Origin: Streptomyces antibioticus
GTDB taxonomy: Bacteria > Actinomycetota > Actinomycetes > Streptomycetales > Streptomycetaceae
Reading direction: 5' to 3'
Assembly: GCF_001514065.1 (NCBI RefSeq)
Contig: NZ_KQ948429.1
Span: forward strand, 496,001-560,000
Length of the DNA: 64,000 bases
The translations under genes were made by a program, and so were the position numbers. Positions 1 through 8,337 of the stretch are shown one piece after another. The notes under the pieces are model-generated. The model did not search any database. It had not been told where the DNA came from and saw only the letters and a program-made list of their open reading frames with translations. Each line of letters begins with the position of its first letter. Position 1 is the stretch's first letter.

Positions 1-88
1 CGTTGGCCTTTCTCTCCGCCATGTCGGACATGTCCTTGGCCTTGTCCTGCATCTGGCGGTTGCTCTTGAACCTGTCGAAGATGCCCAT
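1..88 (-). CDS. Partial small hydrophilic protein, antitoxin-like (Rv0909 type?)
   Basis: Only the N-terminus is inside the window; the gene runs off the left edge. The reading begins MGIFDRFKSNRQMQDKAKDM and continues with a charged, Lys/Asp/Met-rich helix. An AAAGGAG ribosome binding site lies 8 bases before the ATG at 88. Short actinobacterial proteins starting MG(I/L)FD(R/K)FK are often annotated as Rv0909/MT0933-type putative antitoxins, but without the rest of the protein this is only a resemblance. It is transcribed away from the HNH gene at 252. Confidence 0.5.
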   Translation of the reverse strand, partial: MGIFDRFKSNRQMQDKAKDMSDMAERKAN

Positions 89-251
89 CCAGAGCTCCTT
101 TGGGAGGTGACTCGTTTCGACGATACGCCGGAGATGTGAGGGATGCCCCTTGAGGCCCCATATGGTCTGGACCTCTCGCCCGCTACGGTGAGTGCGGGCA
201 GCAGCTGCCTGTGCGGGGCGGAGACGAACAGAACAAGGGGAGGGGCGCACC

Positions 252-1022
252 GTGACGCGTCTGAGGGGTGGGGTGGCGGGCGCCGCCGCGATACTCGGCA
301 TGGTCGTACTGCTCACCGGATGCGAGGGCGTCGACCTGCCCTCGGACAACGAGGCCTCGGGCTCTGTGCCGGCCGTGGGCTCCGGCCGTGCGGTCAGTCC
401 GCTGGACAACCCGGACGGCACCAAACCGGGCCTCGCGGCCATCACCTCGGATGCCGACAAGGCGAAGGCCCGGGAGCTGATCGAGAAGATCGCGACCAAG
501 GGCCGCGGCCCCAAGACCGGGTACGACCGCGACGAGTTCGGCTACGCCTGGATGGACTCCGCCCCCGGTGGCATCCCCTTCTCGCACAACGGCTGCGACA
601 CCCGCAACGACCTCCTCAAGCGCGACGGCGACGACGTCCGCTTCCGCTCCGGCTCGGACTGCGTCGTCGCCTCCATGACCCTGGCCGACCCCTACACCGG
701 CAAGGAGATCGACTGGGTCAAGTCCCGTGCCACCACGGTGCAGATCGACCACGTCATGCCGTTGTCGTACGACTGGCAGATGGGCGCCGCGCGGTGGACG
801 AAGGGCAAGCGCGAGGACATCGCCAACGACCCGCTCAACCTGATACCGGTCGACGGTCCCACCAACGGCTCCAAGAGCGACTCGGGACCGGCTTCCTGGC
901 TGCCGCCGAACAAGACCATCCGCTGCTCGTACGTCGTGCGCTTCGCACAGGTCTCCCTGAAGTACGAACTGCCCGTGACGAAGGCGGACAAGGAGATGAT
1001 GCTGACCCAGTGCGGCGGCTGA
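252..1022 (+). CDS. Secreted lipoprotein with HNH-endonuclease (DUF1524/GmrSD C-terminal-like) domain
   Basis: About 256 residues. The GTG start follows AGGGGAGGGGCGCACC; an upstream in-frame ATG lacks a good ribosome site. A signal peptide ends in the lipobox LLTGC near residue 25. The mature part carries a DUF1524-type HNH core: IDHVMPLSYDW, with the metal/base His of the D-H-V motif, then NDPLNLIPVDGPTNGSKSDS with the conserved Asn and Lys-Ser-Asp residues. This family is known for secreted nucleases in Streptomyces, and extracellular DNA is the likely substrate (inference). It stands alone with no immunity gene next to it, so a scavenging or development-associated nuclease is more likely than a toxin. 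Confidence 0.85.
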   Translation: MTRLRGGVAGAAAILGMVVLLTGCEGVDLPSDNEASGSVPAVGSGRAVSPLDNPDGTKPGLAAITSDADKAKARELIEKIATKGRGPKTGYDRDEFGYAWMDSAPGGIPFSHNGCDTRNDLLKRDGDDVRFRSGSDCVVASMTLADPYTGKEIDWVKSRATTVQIDHVMPLSYDWQMGAARWTKGKREDIANDPLNLIPVDGPTNGSKSDSGPASWLPPNKTIRCSYVVRFAQVSLKYELPVTKADKEMMLTQCGG

Positions 1023-1089
1023 CCCGGCCCGGCGGCGGGGTCCGGAAATCCGGTACCCGCCCCCGCCACCGCCCGCCTACGGTGGCCGC

Positions 1090-1833
1090 ATGGAGCTGAA
1101 GGTGTCGAGTCTCGCCGAGCGTCCCGACGACCTCGAGCGGGCGGTCGGGATGGCCGACAGCTGGCCGGAGTTCGTCACCCGGGACCTGGTGGGCGACCAC
1201 CACTACGGCCGGATCGCCCGGGAGTTCCCGGCGTATGTGCTGTTCGCCGAGGACGAGCGGGGCGAGGTCGTCGCCACCGGGTTCAGCGTGCCCTTCGCCC
1301 TCGACGCCGAGGGGCGGGGCGGACTGCCCGCCCGGGGCTGGGACGAGGTCCTCCTGTGGGCCTTCGCCGACCTGCGCCGCGGGACACGGCCCGACACGGT
1401 CAGCGCGATCGCCATCAACGTCCGGCCCGACCTCCAGGGCAAGGGCCTGTCCGGCCGCATGCTCTCGGCGATGCGGGACAACGCCCGCGCCCACGGCTTC
1501 GGCGAGGTCGTCGCCCCGGTCCGCCCCAGCGCCAAGCACCTCGAACCGCACACCCCCATCGAGGAGTACGTCCGCCGCGTACGCCCCGACGGGCTCCCGC
1601 ACGACCCGTGGCTGCGCGTGCACGCCAGAGCCGGCGCCGCCCTCGAGGCGGTGGCGCCGGCGTCCATGACGGTGGTCGGCTCACTGGAGCAGTGGCGCTG
1701 CTGGACCGGGCTGCCCTTCGACACCCCGGGCGACATCGAGGTGCCCGGGGCGCTGGTCCCGGTGCGCTGCGAGCCCGAGCGGGGATACGCGGTGTACGTC
1801 GAGCCCAATGTGTGGATGCGGCACCCGCTCTAG
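1090..1833 (+). CDS. GNAT family N-acetyltransferase
   Basis: 247 residues. The acetyl-CoA binding motif A is visible as VRPDLQGKGLSGRML around residues 112-126, with the Q-G-K-G-L pyrophosphate loop after a beta strand (SAIAINV). The protein is longer than a minimal GNAT (about 150 residues) and ends with a domain containing VPVRCEPERGYAVYVEPNVW. The substrate cannot be told from sequence. It starts 67 bases after the HNH nuclease gene and ends 12 bases before the stop of the convergent lipoprotein gene, so it is probably monocistronic or the last gene of a two-gene unit. Confidence 0.85.
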   Translation: MELKVSSLAERPDDLERAVGMADSWPEFVTRDLVGDHHYGRIAREFPAYVLFAEDERGEVVATGFSVPFALDAEGRGGLPARGWDEVLLWAFADLRRGTRPDTVSAIAINVRPDLQGKGLSGRMLSAMRDNARAHGFGEVVAPVRPSAKHLEPHTPIEEYVRRVRPDGLPHDPWLRVHARAGAALEAVAPASMTVVGSLEQWRCWTGLPFDTPGDIEVPGALVPVRCEPERGYAVYVEPNVWMRHPL

Positions 1834-1845
1834 AGGCCCCGGGGC

Positions 1846-2649
1846 TCAGCCGCTCAGCGCGTCCAGGTCGAGGATCTCGCCGCTGGGCTTCTGCGCAGGC
1901 ACCTTCTTGTCGTAGTCGCTGAAGGTGAGGCTGCCCGGGTCCTTCGCGGAGACGCTGTCCACGCGCAGCAGGTACGGCTTGCCCTCGGTGGCGACGTACA
2001 GCGTGTAACGCTCCTTGCCGTCCCGCTCGTTCAGCACGATCGCGGGCGTGCCGTCGACGGTGGTGGTCTTGCCGCGCGAGGCGTCCGTCTCGGCGTCGTC
2101 GGCGTCGCCGAGCACCGTGTCGAGGTCGCAGAAGCTCGCGATGTCCTTGGCGTCCTTGCCCTTGGCGGACATCTTGGTCCACTTCCCGGCGAGCAGCGCC
2201 ACGGCCGCGTCCACGTCCGACTTCTTTTCGCCCTTGCTCTGCTCGCGCAGGAACTTCTCGTCGTACTTCATGTAGACGGTGTCACCGACCTTGATCAGGT
2301 CGGCCTTGCCCTGGCCGCCCATGCTCATCGTGCCGGCGCACTCGCCCTGCCTGTTCAGAGCCATGTCGATCGTGATGGTGCTGCCCGACTCGTCGTCGGG
2401 GACGTCCCCCTTCATCCGCAGCGACGAGGCACCGGTCGTGGCCTCGACGGCCTTGTCGGCGATCTCGGCGCCGGTGAGTCCGGCGAAGGGTTCCTTCGCC
2501 TCGCTCTTGCCCGGCGAGGGCGAATCCGCCGCGCTGGAGCCGGCCTTGTCCGGCTTGCTGTCGGCCTTGTCCTGCCCGGACTGGCAGCCGGTGAGAGAGA
2601 GCGTGGCCGCGGCGGCGACGCAGAGGGTGGCAAGTGCGGTGTGACGCAT
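1846..2649 (-). CDS. Lipoprotein, LppX/LprAFG-like
   Basis: 267 residues starting MRHTALATLCVAAAATLSLTGC, a type II signal peptide with lipobox LTGC. A charged Ser/Lys/Asp-rich linker follows, then a beta-rich domain (residues about 60-265) with FAGLTGAEIADKAVEAT and the closing DYDKKVPAQKPSGEILDLD. This architecture matches actinobacterial LppX/LprAFG-like lipoproteins, which carry lipid or act at the cell envelope; no ligand can be assigned. The ATG is preceded by GGGGA. The upstream gene on the same strand, also an envelope protein, begins 125 bases away, so the two may be co-transcribed. Confidence 0.8.
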   Translation of the reverse strand: MRHTALATLCVAAAATLSLTGCQSGQDKADSKPDKAGSSAADSPSPGKSEAKEPFAGLTGAEIADKAVEATTGASSLRMKGDVPDDESGSTITIDMALNRQGECAGTMSMGGQGKADLIKVGDTVYMKYDEKFLREQSKGEKKSDVDAAVALLAGKWTKMSAKGKDAKDIASFCDLDTVLGDADDAETDASRGKTTTVDGTPAIVLNERDGKERYTLYVATEGKPYLLRVDSVSAKDPGSLTFSDYDKKVPAQKPSGEILDLDALSG

Positions 2650-2773
2650 GGGAATTCCCCGATGGTGAGGCGGTGGGATGAGCGGGTACGGCGAGACGTG
2701 ACACGGGTTCCTCAGCGGAGCCGAGTGGAACTCGCCGGCGGAACCGGGTGGATCTCGCCGTACGGGGCCGGTG

Positions 2774-3481
2774 TCAGCCGGTCTTCTTCCAGTCCGTGCA
2801 GCCGGACGTCTTGAAGTAGGTGTCCTTGGCGCTGATCGTGACGACGGCGCTGCCGGAGACGTTGTCGTTCGCGATGATCGAGTCGAGGCCGTGCTCGGCG
2901 TCCTTGGTGCGCTCCCAGTAGCACATGTCGTCCTCGTTGCCGGTGGACTTGTACGTGCCGGGCGCGATGTCCGCGCCGACTCTGAACATGCCACCGTCTC
3001 CGGCCATCTTGGAAGCGGGCGAACCCTTCGCCGCGGTGTCGACGGCCTCCCAGTCGTTGCAGTCGCTCGACTTGAAGATCTTGTCGGTGGCCTTGATGGT
3101 GACGTAACTGGTGCCGGTGACATTGTCGTTGGCGAGCAGCGAGTCCATCTCGCCCGAGGCGTCCTTGGCGCGCTCCCAGTAACACATGCCGTCCTCGTTG
3201 CCGGAGGTGCGGTAGGTGCCGGGCTTGACGTCCGAGCCGACCTGGAACTGGCCGTCCCCCTCGAACGCGACCTTCTTCTCCTCGGCGGCGTCGGCGGCGT
3301 CGGAGGCCTCGGCGGACCCCTTCTCCTTGCCGCCCCCCGGCTTCGCCTGAGCGGACGACGAAGAGCCCTTGCCGCTGCTCTTGGAACCCCCGTCGGAGTC
3401 GTCACCGGAGTTCGCCGACACGGCGCCGATGACGACGATCCCCACGACGGCCCCCAGCGCGATCTTGCCCTTCATGCCCAT
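2774..3481 (-). CDS. Membrane-anchored surface protein with two tandem ~70-residue repeats
   Basis: 235 residues from the ATG at 3481, which has AGGGGA upstream; a longer frame upstream lacks a signal. The N-terminus MGMKGKIALGAVVGIVVIGAV is an uncleaved signal/anchor, followed by a Ser/Gly/Lys/Asp-rich linker. Two homologous modules follow. Each opens GDG(Q/G)(F/M), has VG(S/A)D(V/I)xPGTY and the segment GNEDxMCYWER, then (L/I)(L/I)ANDNV(T/S)G, and ends with Cys-x-x-Trp. Two Cys per module suggest one disulfide each outside the cell. Function unknown; a ligand- or wall-binding role is inference only. The module resembles secreted actinobacterial proteins annotated as hypothetical. Confidence 0.75.
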   Translation of the reverse strand: MGMKGKIALGAVVGIVVIGAVSANSGDDSDGGSKSSGKGSSSSAQAKPGGGKEKGSAEASDAADAAEEKKVAFEGDGQFQVGSDVKPGTYRTSGNEDGMCYWERAKDASGEMDSLLANDNVTGTSYVTIKATDKIFKSSDCNDWEAVDTAAKGSPASKMAGDGGMFRVGADIAPGTYKSTGNEDDMCYWERTKDAEHGLDSIIANDNVSGSAVVTISAKDTYFKTSGCTDWKKTG

Positions 3482-3555
3482 GACTGTGTCCCCTCCCGAC
3501 ACGGTGACAGCCGCTGCTCGGCCGTCGCTCGTTCGCTGGGTCAATAAGAGCAGAG

Positions 3556-3585
3556 CCTGTGAACCGAGTCAACACGGTTCACAGG
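3556..3585. promoter_or_regulatory. Perfect 11-bp inverted repeat CCTGTGAACCG / CGGTTCACAGG
   Basis: Left arm 3556-3566, right arm 3575-3585, 8-base spacer AGTCAACA. It sits in the divergent intergenic region between the repeat-containing surface protein (start 3481) and the methylase-like gene (start 3716). Half-sites TGTGAAC and GTTCACA are 12 bases apart, about two helical turns centre to centre, as expected for a dimeric or tetrameric repressor. The same 7-mer recurs inside the methylase-like gene at 4120-4279. Confidence 0.6.
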
Positions 3586-3715
3586 ATGTCTCGCGTACAC
3601 GGCCGTGAATGAGTAGATCTTGCATACGCCGCTATGCTCGGCGTCACACGCGAAGCGGACGTGTACGGGGATCCGCGCAGGGACATGCGTGCAGGGACGA
3701 CGAGGGAGCGGGCCG

Positions 3716-5914
3716 GTGCAGGACAACGCCACAGAGGTGACCGCCGCCGGGATCGCCCGGCTCGCCGGGGTCGGCCGCGCCGCCGTCAGCAACTGGCGCC
3801 GCCGCCACGCCGACTTCCCCAAGCCGGTGGGCGGCACCGAGACCAGCCCGTCCTTCGCCCTCGCCGAGGTCGAGGCCTGGTTGCGCAAGCAGGGAAAACT
3901 CGCCGAGGTCCCCTTGCGTGAACGCGTCTGGCAGCAGCTCGTCGGCCACCCCGAGGGCCCGGTCGCCGCGCTCACCCACGCCGGGTGCGTGCTGCTGCTC
4001 ATCCATGACCGGCCCACCGTCTGGCTGGAGGTGAGCGCGGGCTCCGACGAGCGGCTCGCGGCGATGCTCCCCGGTGCGCTGGAGGAGGTGCTGACACCGC
4101 GCTTCGGCCCGGTGTCGGCTGTGAACTCACGGCGCGCTGTGAACTCGCCGCGCCCCGGCACCGCACCGCGCGCTGTGAACACCGCTCACGCGGGCGCCGA
4201 CCGCGTGAACACCCCGGCGGGCACCCCAGGCACCCACACCGACCGTGTGAACACCTCCGCCACCGACGCCGCTGTGAACACCCACCCCGCCGTTCACCTC
4301 CCCACCGGGCCCGACCTCCTCCCCTCCACCCCCCTCCTGCGCGGCACCGCCGAACTCGCCGCCGAACTGGGCGCCCGGCAGACCTTCGAGTTCCTGCTCG
4401 GCCGGCACCTCGACGCCAACCCGCGCCAGTACACGCTCACCCCCGCCGACCTCGCCGGCCTCATGGCCGACCTGGCCGGCCCCGCCCGCACCGTCCTCGA
4501 CCCCGCCTGCGGCACCGGCGCCCTCCTGCGCGCCGTCACCACCCGCCCCGACCAGGAGCTCTACGCCCAGGACAGCGCCCCCGAACTCGCCGCCCTCACC
4601 GCACTCCGGCTCGCCCTGCACACCCGGGCCGCCGTCCGCGCCGCCACCGGCGACACCCTGCGCGCCGACGCCCACCCCCAGCTGCACGCCGACGCCGTCC
4701 TGTGCCACCCGCCCTTCAACGAGCGCAACTGGGGACACGACGAACTCGCCTACGACCCCCGCTGGGAATACGGCTTCCCGGCCCGCACCGAGTCCGAGCT
4801 GGCCTGGGTCCAGCACGCGCTCGCCCGCCTCAAGGACGGCGGCACCGCCGTCCTCCTCATGCCGCCCGCCGCCGCCTCCCGCCGCTCCGGCCGCCGCATC
4901 CGCGCCGACCTGCTGCGCCGCGGCGCCCTGCGCGCCGTCGTCGCGCTGCCGGTCGGCGCGGCGCCGCCGTACAACATCCCGCTCCACCTGTGGGTGCTGC
5001 GCCGCCCCGAGAAGGCGCCGGCGCAGCCCGAGGTGCTGCTCGCCGACACCGGGCAGTTCGCCGCCGACGGGCGCGGCGGGCCCGACTGGCGGGACGTCGG
5101 GGAGGTGGTGCTCGACGCCTGGCGCGCCTTCGACCGCGCGGGCACCCTCGACGAACGGCCCGGCCTCGCCCGCTCCCTGCCGGTCATCGACCTCCTCGAC
5201 GACGACGTGGACCTCGCCCCGGCCCGCCACCTCCCGCCGCCGACCGCGGCCGAGGGCACCGGCGCACTCACCGCCGTACGCGAGAACCTCGGCGCGACCC
5301 TGCGCCTGACCGCCGACCTCACCCCGCCGCCCGCCGAGGCCGCACATCCCGTACCGCGCTGGCCGCTCACCACCATCGGCGAACTCGCGCGCGGGGGCGC
5401 CCTGGTGCTGCGCACGGGCGGAAACGGCGGCCACGCGCGCGTGCCCGTCCTCACCGACCACGACGTCCTCGCCGGAACGTCGCCTTCCGGCTCGCTCCCC
5501 GAGAGCGAGGAGGAGGCCGTGCTGGTGGAGCCCGGTGATGTCGTGGTGCCCGTGCTCGGCGGCGGCTCGGTGGCGCGCGTGATCGACGACGCGACGGGGG
5601 GCGCCGCCCTGGGGCGCAACCTCGTGCTCCTGCGCCCCGAGCGCACGGCGCTCGACCCGTGGTTCCTCGCCGGCTTCCTGCGCGGCACCGCCAACAACCG
5701 CCAGGCCAGCAGCTACGCCTCCACCGCCACCCGCCTCGACGTGCGCCGCCTCCAACTGCCCCGGCTCCCGCTCGACGAACAGCGGCGCTACGGCGCGCGC
5801 TTCCGCGCACTCGACGAGTTCGAGCGGGCGCTCAGGCGCGCGGGCCGGCTCGGAGAGCAGCTCGTGCGCGGGATGTACGACGGCCTCACGGACGGCACGG
5901 TCGCCCCCGACTGA
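3716..5914 (+). CDS. N6-adenine DNA methylase-like protein with N-terminal HTH and C-terminal HsdS-like region
   Basis: 732 residues from the GTG at 3716 (AGGGAG 9 bases upstream). Residues about 5-55 form an AlpA/MerR-like HTH: IARLAGVGRAAVSNWRRRH. A linker follows at about 135-195, rich in Val-Asn-Thr/Ser repeats. The methylase core begins near residue 225 with the type I (HsdM) motif I VLDPACGTGALLRAV. The catalytic motif IV, usually NPPF, reads CHPPFNERNWG, so the catalytic Asn is replaced by His. The C-terminal ~180 residues contain one HsdS-like target-recognition half (LARGGALVLRTG, LVEPGDVVVPVLGGGSVARV). There is no restriction subunit nearby. It may be an orphan or catalytically weak methylase acting as a DNA-binding regulator (inference). 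Confidence 0.85.
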   Translation: MQDNATEVTAAGIARLAGVGRAAVSNWRRRHADFPKPVGGTETSPSFALAEVEAWLRKQGKLAEVPLRERVWQQLVGHPEGPVAALTHAGCVLLLIHDRPTVWLEVSAGSDERLAAMLPGALEEVLTPRFGPVSAVNSRRAVNSPRPGTAPRAVNTAHAGADRVNTPAGTPGTHTDRVNTSATDAAVNTHPAVHLPTGPDLLPSTPLLRGTAELAAELGARQTFEFLLGRHLDANPRQYTLTPADLAGLMADLAGPARTVLDPACGTGALLRAVTTRPDQELYAQDSAPELAALTALRLALHTRAAVRAATGDTLRADAHPQLHADAVLCHPPFNERNWGHDELAYDPRWEYGFPARTESELAWVQHALARLKDGGTAVLLMPPAAASRRSGRRIRADLLRRGALRAVVALPVGAAPPYNIPLHLWVLRRPEKAPAQPEVLLADTGQFAADGRGGPDWRDVGEVVLDAWRAFDRAGTLDERPGLARSLPVIDLLDDDVDLAPARHLPPPTAAEGTGALTAVRENLGATLRLTADLTPPPAEAAHPVPRWPLTTIGELARGGALVLRTGGNGGHARVPVLTDHDVLAGTSPSGSLPESEEEAVLVEPGDVVVPVLGGGSVARVIDDATGGAALGRNLVLLRPERTALDPWFLAGFLRGTANNRQASSYASTATRLDVRRLQLPRLPLDEQRRYGARFRALDEFERALRRAGRLGEQLVRGMYDGLTDGTVAPD
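4120..4297 (+). repeat. Cluster of GTGAAC repeats inside the methylase-like gene
   Basis: TGTGAAC occurs at 4120, 4138, 4174, 4246 and 4273, CGTGAAC at 4204, and the inverted GTTCAC at 4292. All direct copies are in frame and encode Val-Asn (GTG AAC) followed by Ser or Thr in the linker between the HTH and the methylase core. The heptamer is identical to the core of the inverted repeat at 3556-3585 upstream of the gene. Confidence 0.7.
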
Positions 5915-6148
5915 CGCGCCGGGGCGTCCGTTTGGCGCACGCCCGCGCGGAAGCCGCCACTCCGCCGACCTGCGCGGGCGCGAGAAGTGATCAGTGCGAC
6001 AACGGTTCGGTACAACCCGGGACCGCTTGTCCGTGTCGGCCTATACGCTCGCCTGTACGCGCGAATACGCGCGAAGCGACAATCGCAGGAACGGGGTTGC
6101 CGGGCGACGGCCGCCCCCGTACGCCCACCCGAGGCACCAGGAGCTGTC

Positions 6149-6805
6149 ATGCATGGCCACGGCTACCCGCAGCCGGTGAAGCAGCCGCCGCACCCGGCAT
6201 GGCTGGTCGTCCTGCGTGTGCTGTTCGTGGTGCTCGGGATCTTCACCATCGGCCTGCTGTCCTGGGCGATGCTGCTGCGCCTGGCGCTCGTGACGCGCAG
6301 GGGGCTCGACTGGGGGCTGTTCGTCGCTTCGTTCGCCGCGGTCACCCTCGGGCTCGTGCTGGTCGGCGTCGAGCCGGGCGACGAGATCCACACCGTGGGC
6401 GGCTGGACCGGCATGGCCCTGCTGTTCGGCACGCTGGTGGCGGCGATCGCGTACTACCTCTCCGCGGACATACGCCACTTCCACCAGCTCCGCTACGGCG
6501 GCTACGCCGCGCAACCCGCCCCGGCACCCGCGCCCGCGTACGGCTACCCGCAGCCGCACCCCCAGCCGCCCCTCCCGCAGTCGCCGTACACCGCCACGAC
6601 CGTGCCCCAGGCGCCGTCCCCGACCCCGCAGCCGCATCTCCAGAACCCCATGCCGCAACCCTCCGCGCCCCACACGCCCCCACCCGCGCCCCAGCGCCCC
6701 GCGCCCGCCCGCATCGACCAGGTGCGCGCCGAGCTCGACGAGCTCAGTGACTACCTGCGCCGGCAGGACGGGCAGCCCGGCGGCCACCACGAGGGCGGCA
6801 GGTGA
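6149..6805 (+). CDS. Membrane protein with three TM helices and Pro/Gln-rich tail
   Basis: 218 residues from the ATG at 6149 (CAGGAG 5 bases upstream; the frame is open further upstream without a ribosome site). The N-terminal half has three hydrophobic helices: WLVVLRVLFVVLGIFTIGLL, LFVASFAAVTLGLVLVGV, and MALLFGTLVAAIAYYLSA. A low-complexity Pro/Ala/Gln/Tyr-rich segment of about 90 residues follows, and a short charged helix IDQVRAELDELSDYLRRQD closes the protein. Its TGA overlaps the GTG of the kinase gene by four bases, so the two are translationally coupled; the membrane protein may localise or be a substrate of the kinase (inference). Confidence 0.8.
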   Translation: MHGHGYPQPVKQPPHPAWLVVLRVLFVVLGIFTIGLLSWAMLLRLALVTRRGLDWGLFVASFAAVTLGLVLVGVEPGDEIHTVGGWTGMALLFGTLVAAIAYYLSADIRHFHQLRYGGYAAQPAPAPAPAYGYPQPHPQPPLPQSPYTATTVPQAPSPTPQPHLQNPMPQPSAPHTPPPAPQRPAPARIDQVRAELDELSDYLRRQDGQPGGHHEGGR

Positions 6806-8337
6806 CCGTGGCGACAGCACGTGTCGTCGCAGGCCGCTACGGACTGTCCACGCTCATCGGGCAGGGCGGCATGGGACAGGTCTGGACGGCGTACGACCAA
6901 CGGCTCGACCGGCGCGTGGCGGTGAAGCTGCTGCGCCCCGACAAGGTCGCCGGGCAGGAGGCGGACGAACTGCGCCGCCGGTTCGTGCGCGAGTGCCGGG
7001 TGACGGCACAGGTCGACCACCCCGGGCTCGTCACCGTCCACGACGCGGGCAGTGAGGGCGAGGAACTGTTCCTCGTCATGCAGTACGTCGACGGCGCGGA
7101 CCTCTCCGACCACCTCGCCGAGCACGACCCGTACCCCTGGCAGTGGGCGGTCGCGGTCGCCGCGCAACTGTGCGCCGTGCTGAGCGCCGTGCACGCCGTG
7201 CCGATCGTCCACCGCGACCTCAAGCCGCGCAACGTGATGGTGAAGCAGGACGGCACCGTCACCGTCCTCGACCTCGGCGTCGCCTCCGTCATGGACGCCG
7301 ACACCACCCGCCTCACCCACACCGGCACCCCCATCGGCTCGCCCGCCTACATGGCGCCCGAGCAGGCCATGGGCGGCGCCGTCGGCCCGTACACCGACCT
7401 CTACGCACTCGGCGTGCTGCTCCACGAACTCCTCAGCGGCGACGTCCCGTTCTCCGGCTCGACGGCGCTCGGCGTCCTGCACCGCCACCTCTACGAGCCC
7501 CCGCTCCCGGTGCGCCGCCTGCGCCCCGAAGTTCCGGAGGCGCTGGAGGCGCTCGTCCTGCGCCTGCTCGCCAAGGACCCGCAGCACCGCCCCGCCAGCG
7601 CGCAGGAGGTCTACGAGCACCTGGCGGTGCTCCTGCCCGCGCGCGGCATGCCCACTGGGGCGCCCCTCGACCCCACGCGCCCCTTCCTGCGCCCGCACGC
7701 CCCTTGGCCCGACCGCGCCCGCACACCCGCGCCCCAGCCGGCGCCCGCCATGCCGCTCACGCCCCCCGCCGAGAAACCCGACGTCGCGCGCGCCGTCGAC
7801 GAGGTCAAGCGCCTCCTCGGCGAGGGCCGCATCACCCAGGCCGTCGACATCCTCGGCGCGATCCTGCCCGCGGCGGCGGAACAGCACGGCGAGCACTCAC
7901 CGGTGGTCCGCACCCTGCGCAAGCAGTACGCCGCCACGCTCATGGACGACGGCCAGTACCGGCGCGCGCTGCCCGAACTGCGCCGCCTCGCCGACGAGCG
8001 CGCCGCCGAGGCCGGCCACGCCGACCCCCAGTCCCTCCGCTTCCGCCACGACGCCGCCCAGTGCCTCGAACAACTCGGCGAACCGGCCGCCGCGCTCGCC
8101 GAGTACCGCGCGCTGCTCCCCTACTACGAGAACCAGTACGTGGCGGGCGACCCCGAGATGGCCCACGACATCCGCCGCCGCATCGGCCACCTCCTCCTCG
8201 CCCTCGGCGACCGTCCCGCCGCCCACGACACCCTGGCCCGCCTCGCCCACGACGTGGAACACCTCCACGGCCCCGGTCATCCCCTCGTGACGGAGATACG
8301 CCGGACGCTGGAGTGGCTGGGACAGGTACGGGGCTAG
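6802..8337 (+). CDS. Soluble Ser/Thr protein kinase with C-terminal TPR-like region
   Basis: 511 residues. The kinase domain occupies about 12-275: glycine loop GQGGMGQVW (20-28), ATP Lys42 in VAVKLL, catalytic HRDLKPRN (His137, Asp139), metal-binding Asp157 in a DLG instead of the usual DFG, activation segment ending GSPAYMAPEQ, and DLYALGVLLHELLSG. After a Pro-rich linker, about 320-511 forms helical TPR-like repeats (LLGEGRITQAVDILGAILP, YRRALPELRRLADERA, LGEPAAALAEYRALLPYYE, LLLALGDRPAAHDTLARL). There is no transmembrane helix or PASTA domain, unlike PknB, so it is cytosolic; localisation may come from the coupled upstream membrane protein. Start GTG overlaps the previous stop. Confidence 0.9.
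   Translation: MTVATARVVAGRYGLSTLIGQGGMGQVWTAYDQRLDRRVAVKLLRPDKVAGQEADELRRRFVRECRVTAQVDHPGLVTVHDAGSEGEELFLVMQYVDGADLSDHLAEHDPYPWQWAVAVAAQLCAVLSAVHAVPIVHRDLKPRNVMVKQDGTVTVLDLGVASVMDADTTRLTHTGTPIGSPAYMAPEQAMGGAVGPYTDLYALGVLLHELLSGDVPFSGSTALGVLHRHLYEPPLPVRRLRPEVPEALEALVLRLLAKDPQHRPASAQEVYEHLAVLLPARGMPTGAPLDPTRPFLRPHAPWPDRARTPAPQPAPAMPLTPPAEKPDVARAVDEVKRLLGEGRITQAVDILGAILPAAAEQHGEHSPVVRTLRKQYAATLMDDGQYRRALPELRRLADERAAEAGHADPQSLRFRHDAAQCLEQLGEPAAALAEYRALLPYYENQYVAGDPEMAHDIRRRIGHLLLALGDRPAAHDTLARLAHDVEHLHGPGHPLVTEIRRTLEWLGQVRG

Noticed and set aside
3556-3585. Interpretation of the TGTGAAC palindrome as a Rex operator
   Set aside because: Half-sites are 12 bases apart, whereas Rex sites have nearly adjacent half-sites (TGTGAAC-N2-GTTCACA).
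4127-5755. Long minus-strand ORF (about 540 residues) opposite the methylase-like gene
   Set aside because: Gly/Ala/Val/Glu-rich composition with no domain, opposite a gene with clear motifs; typical antisense reading of GC-rich coding DNA.
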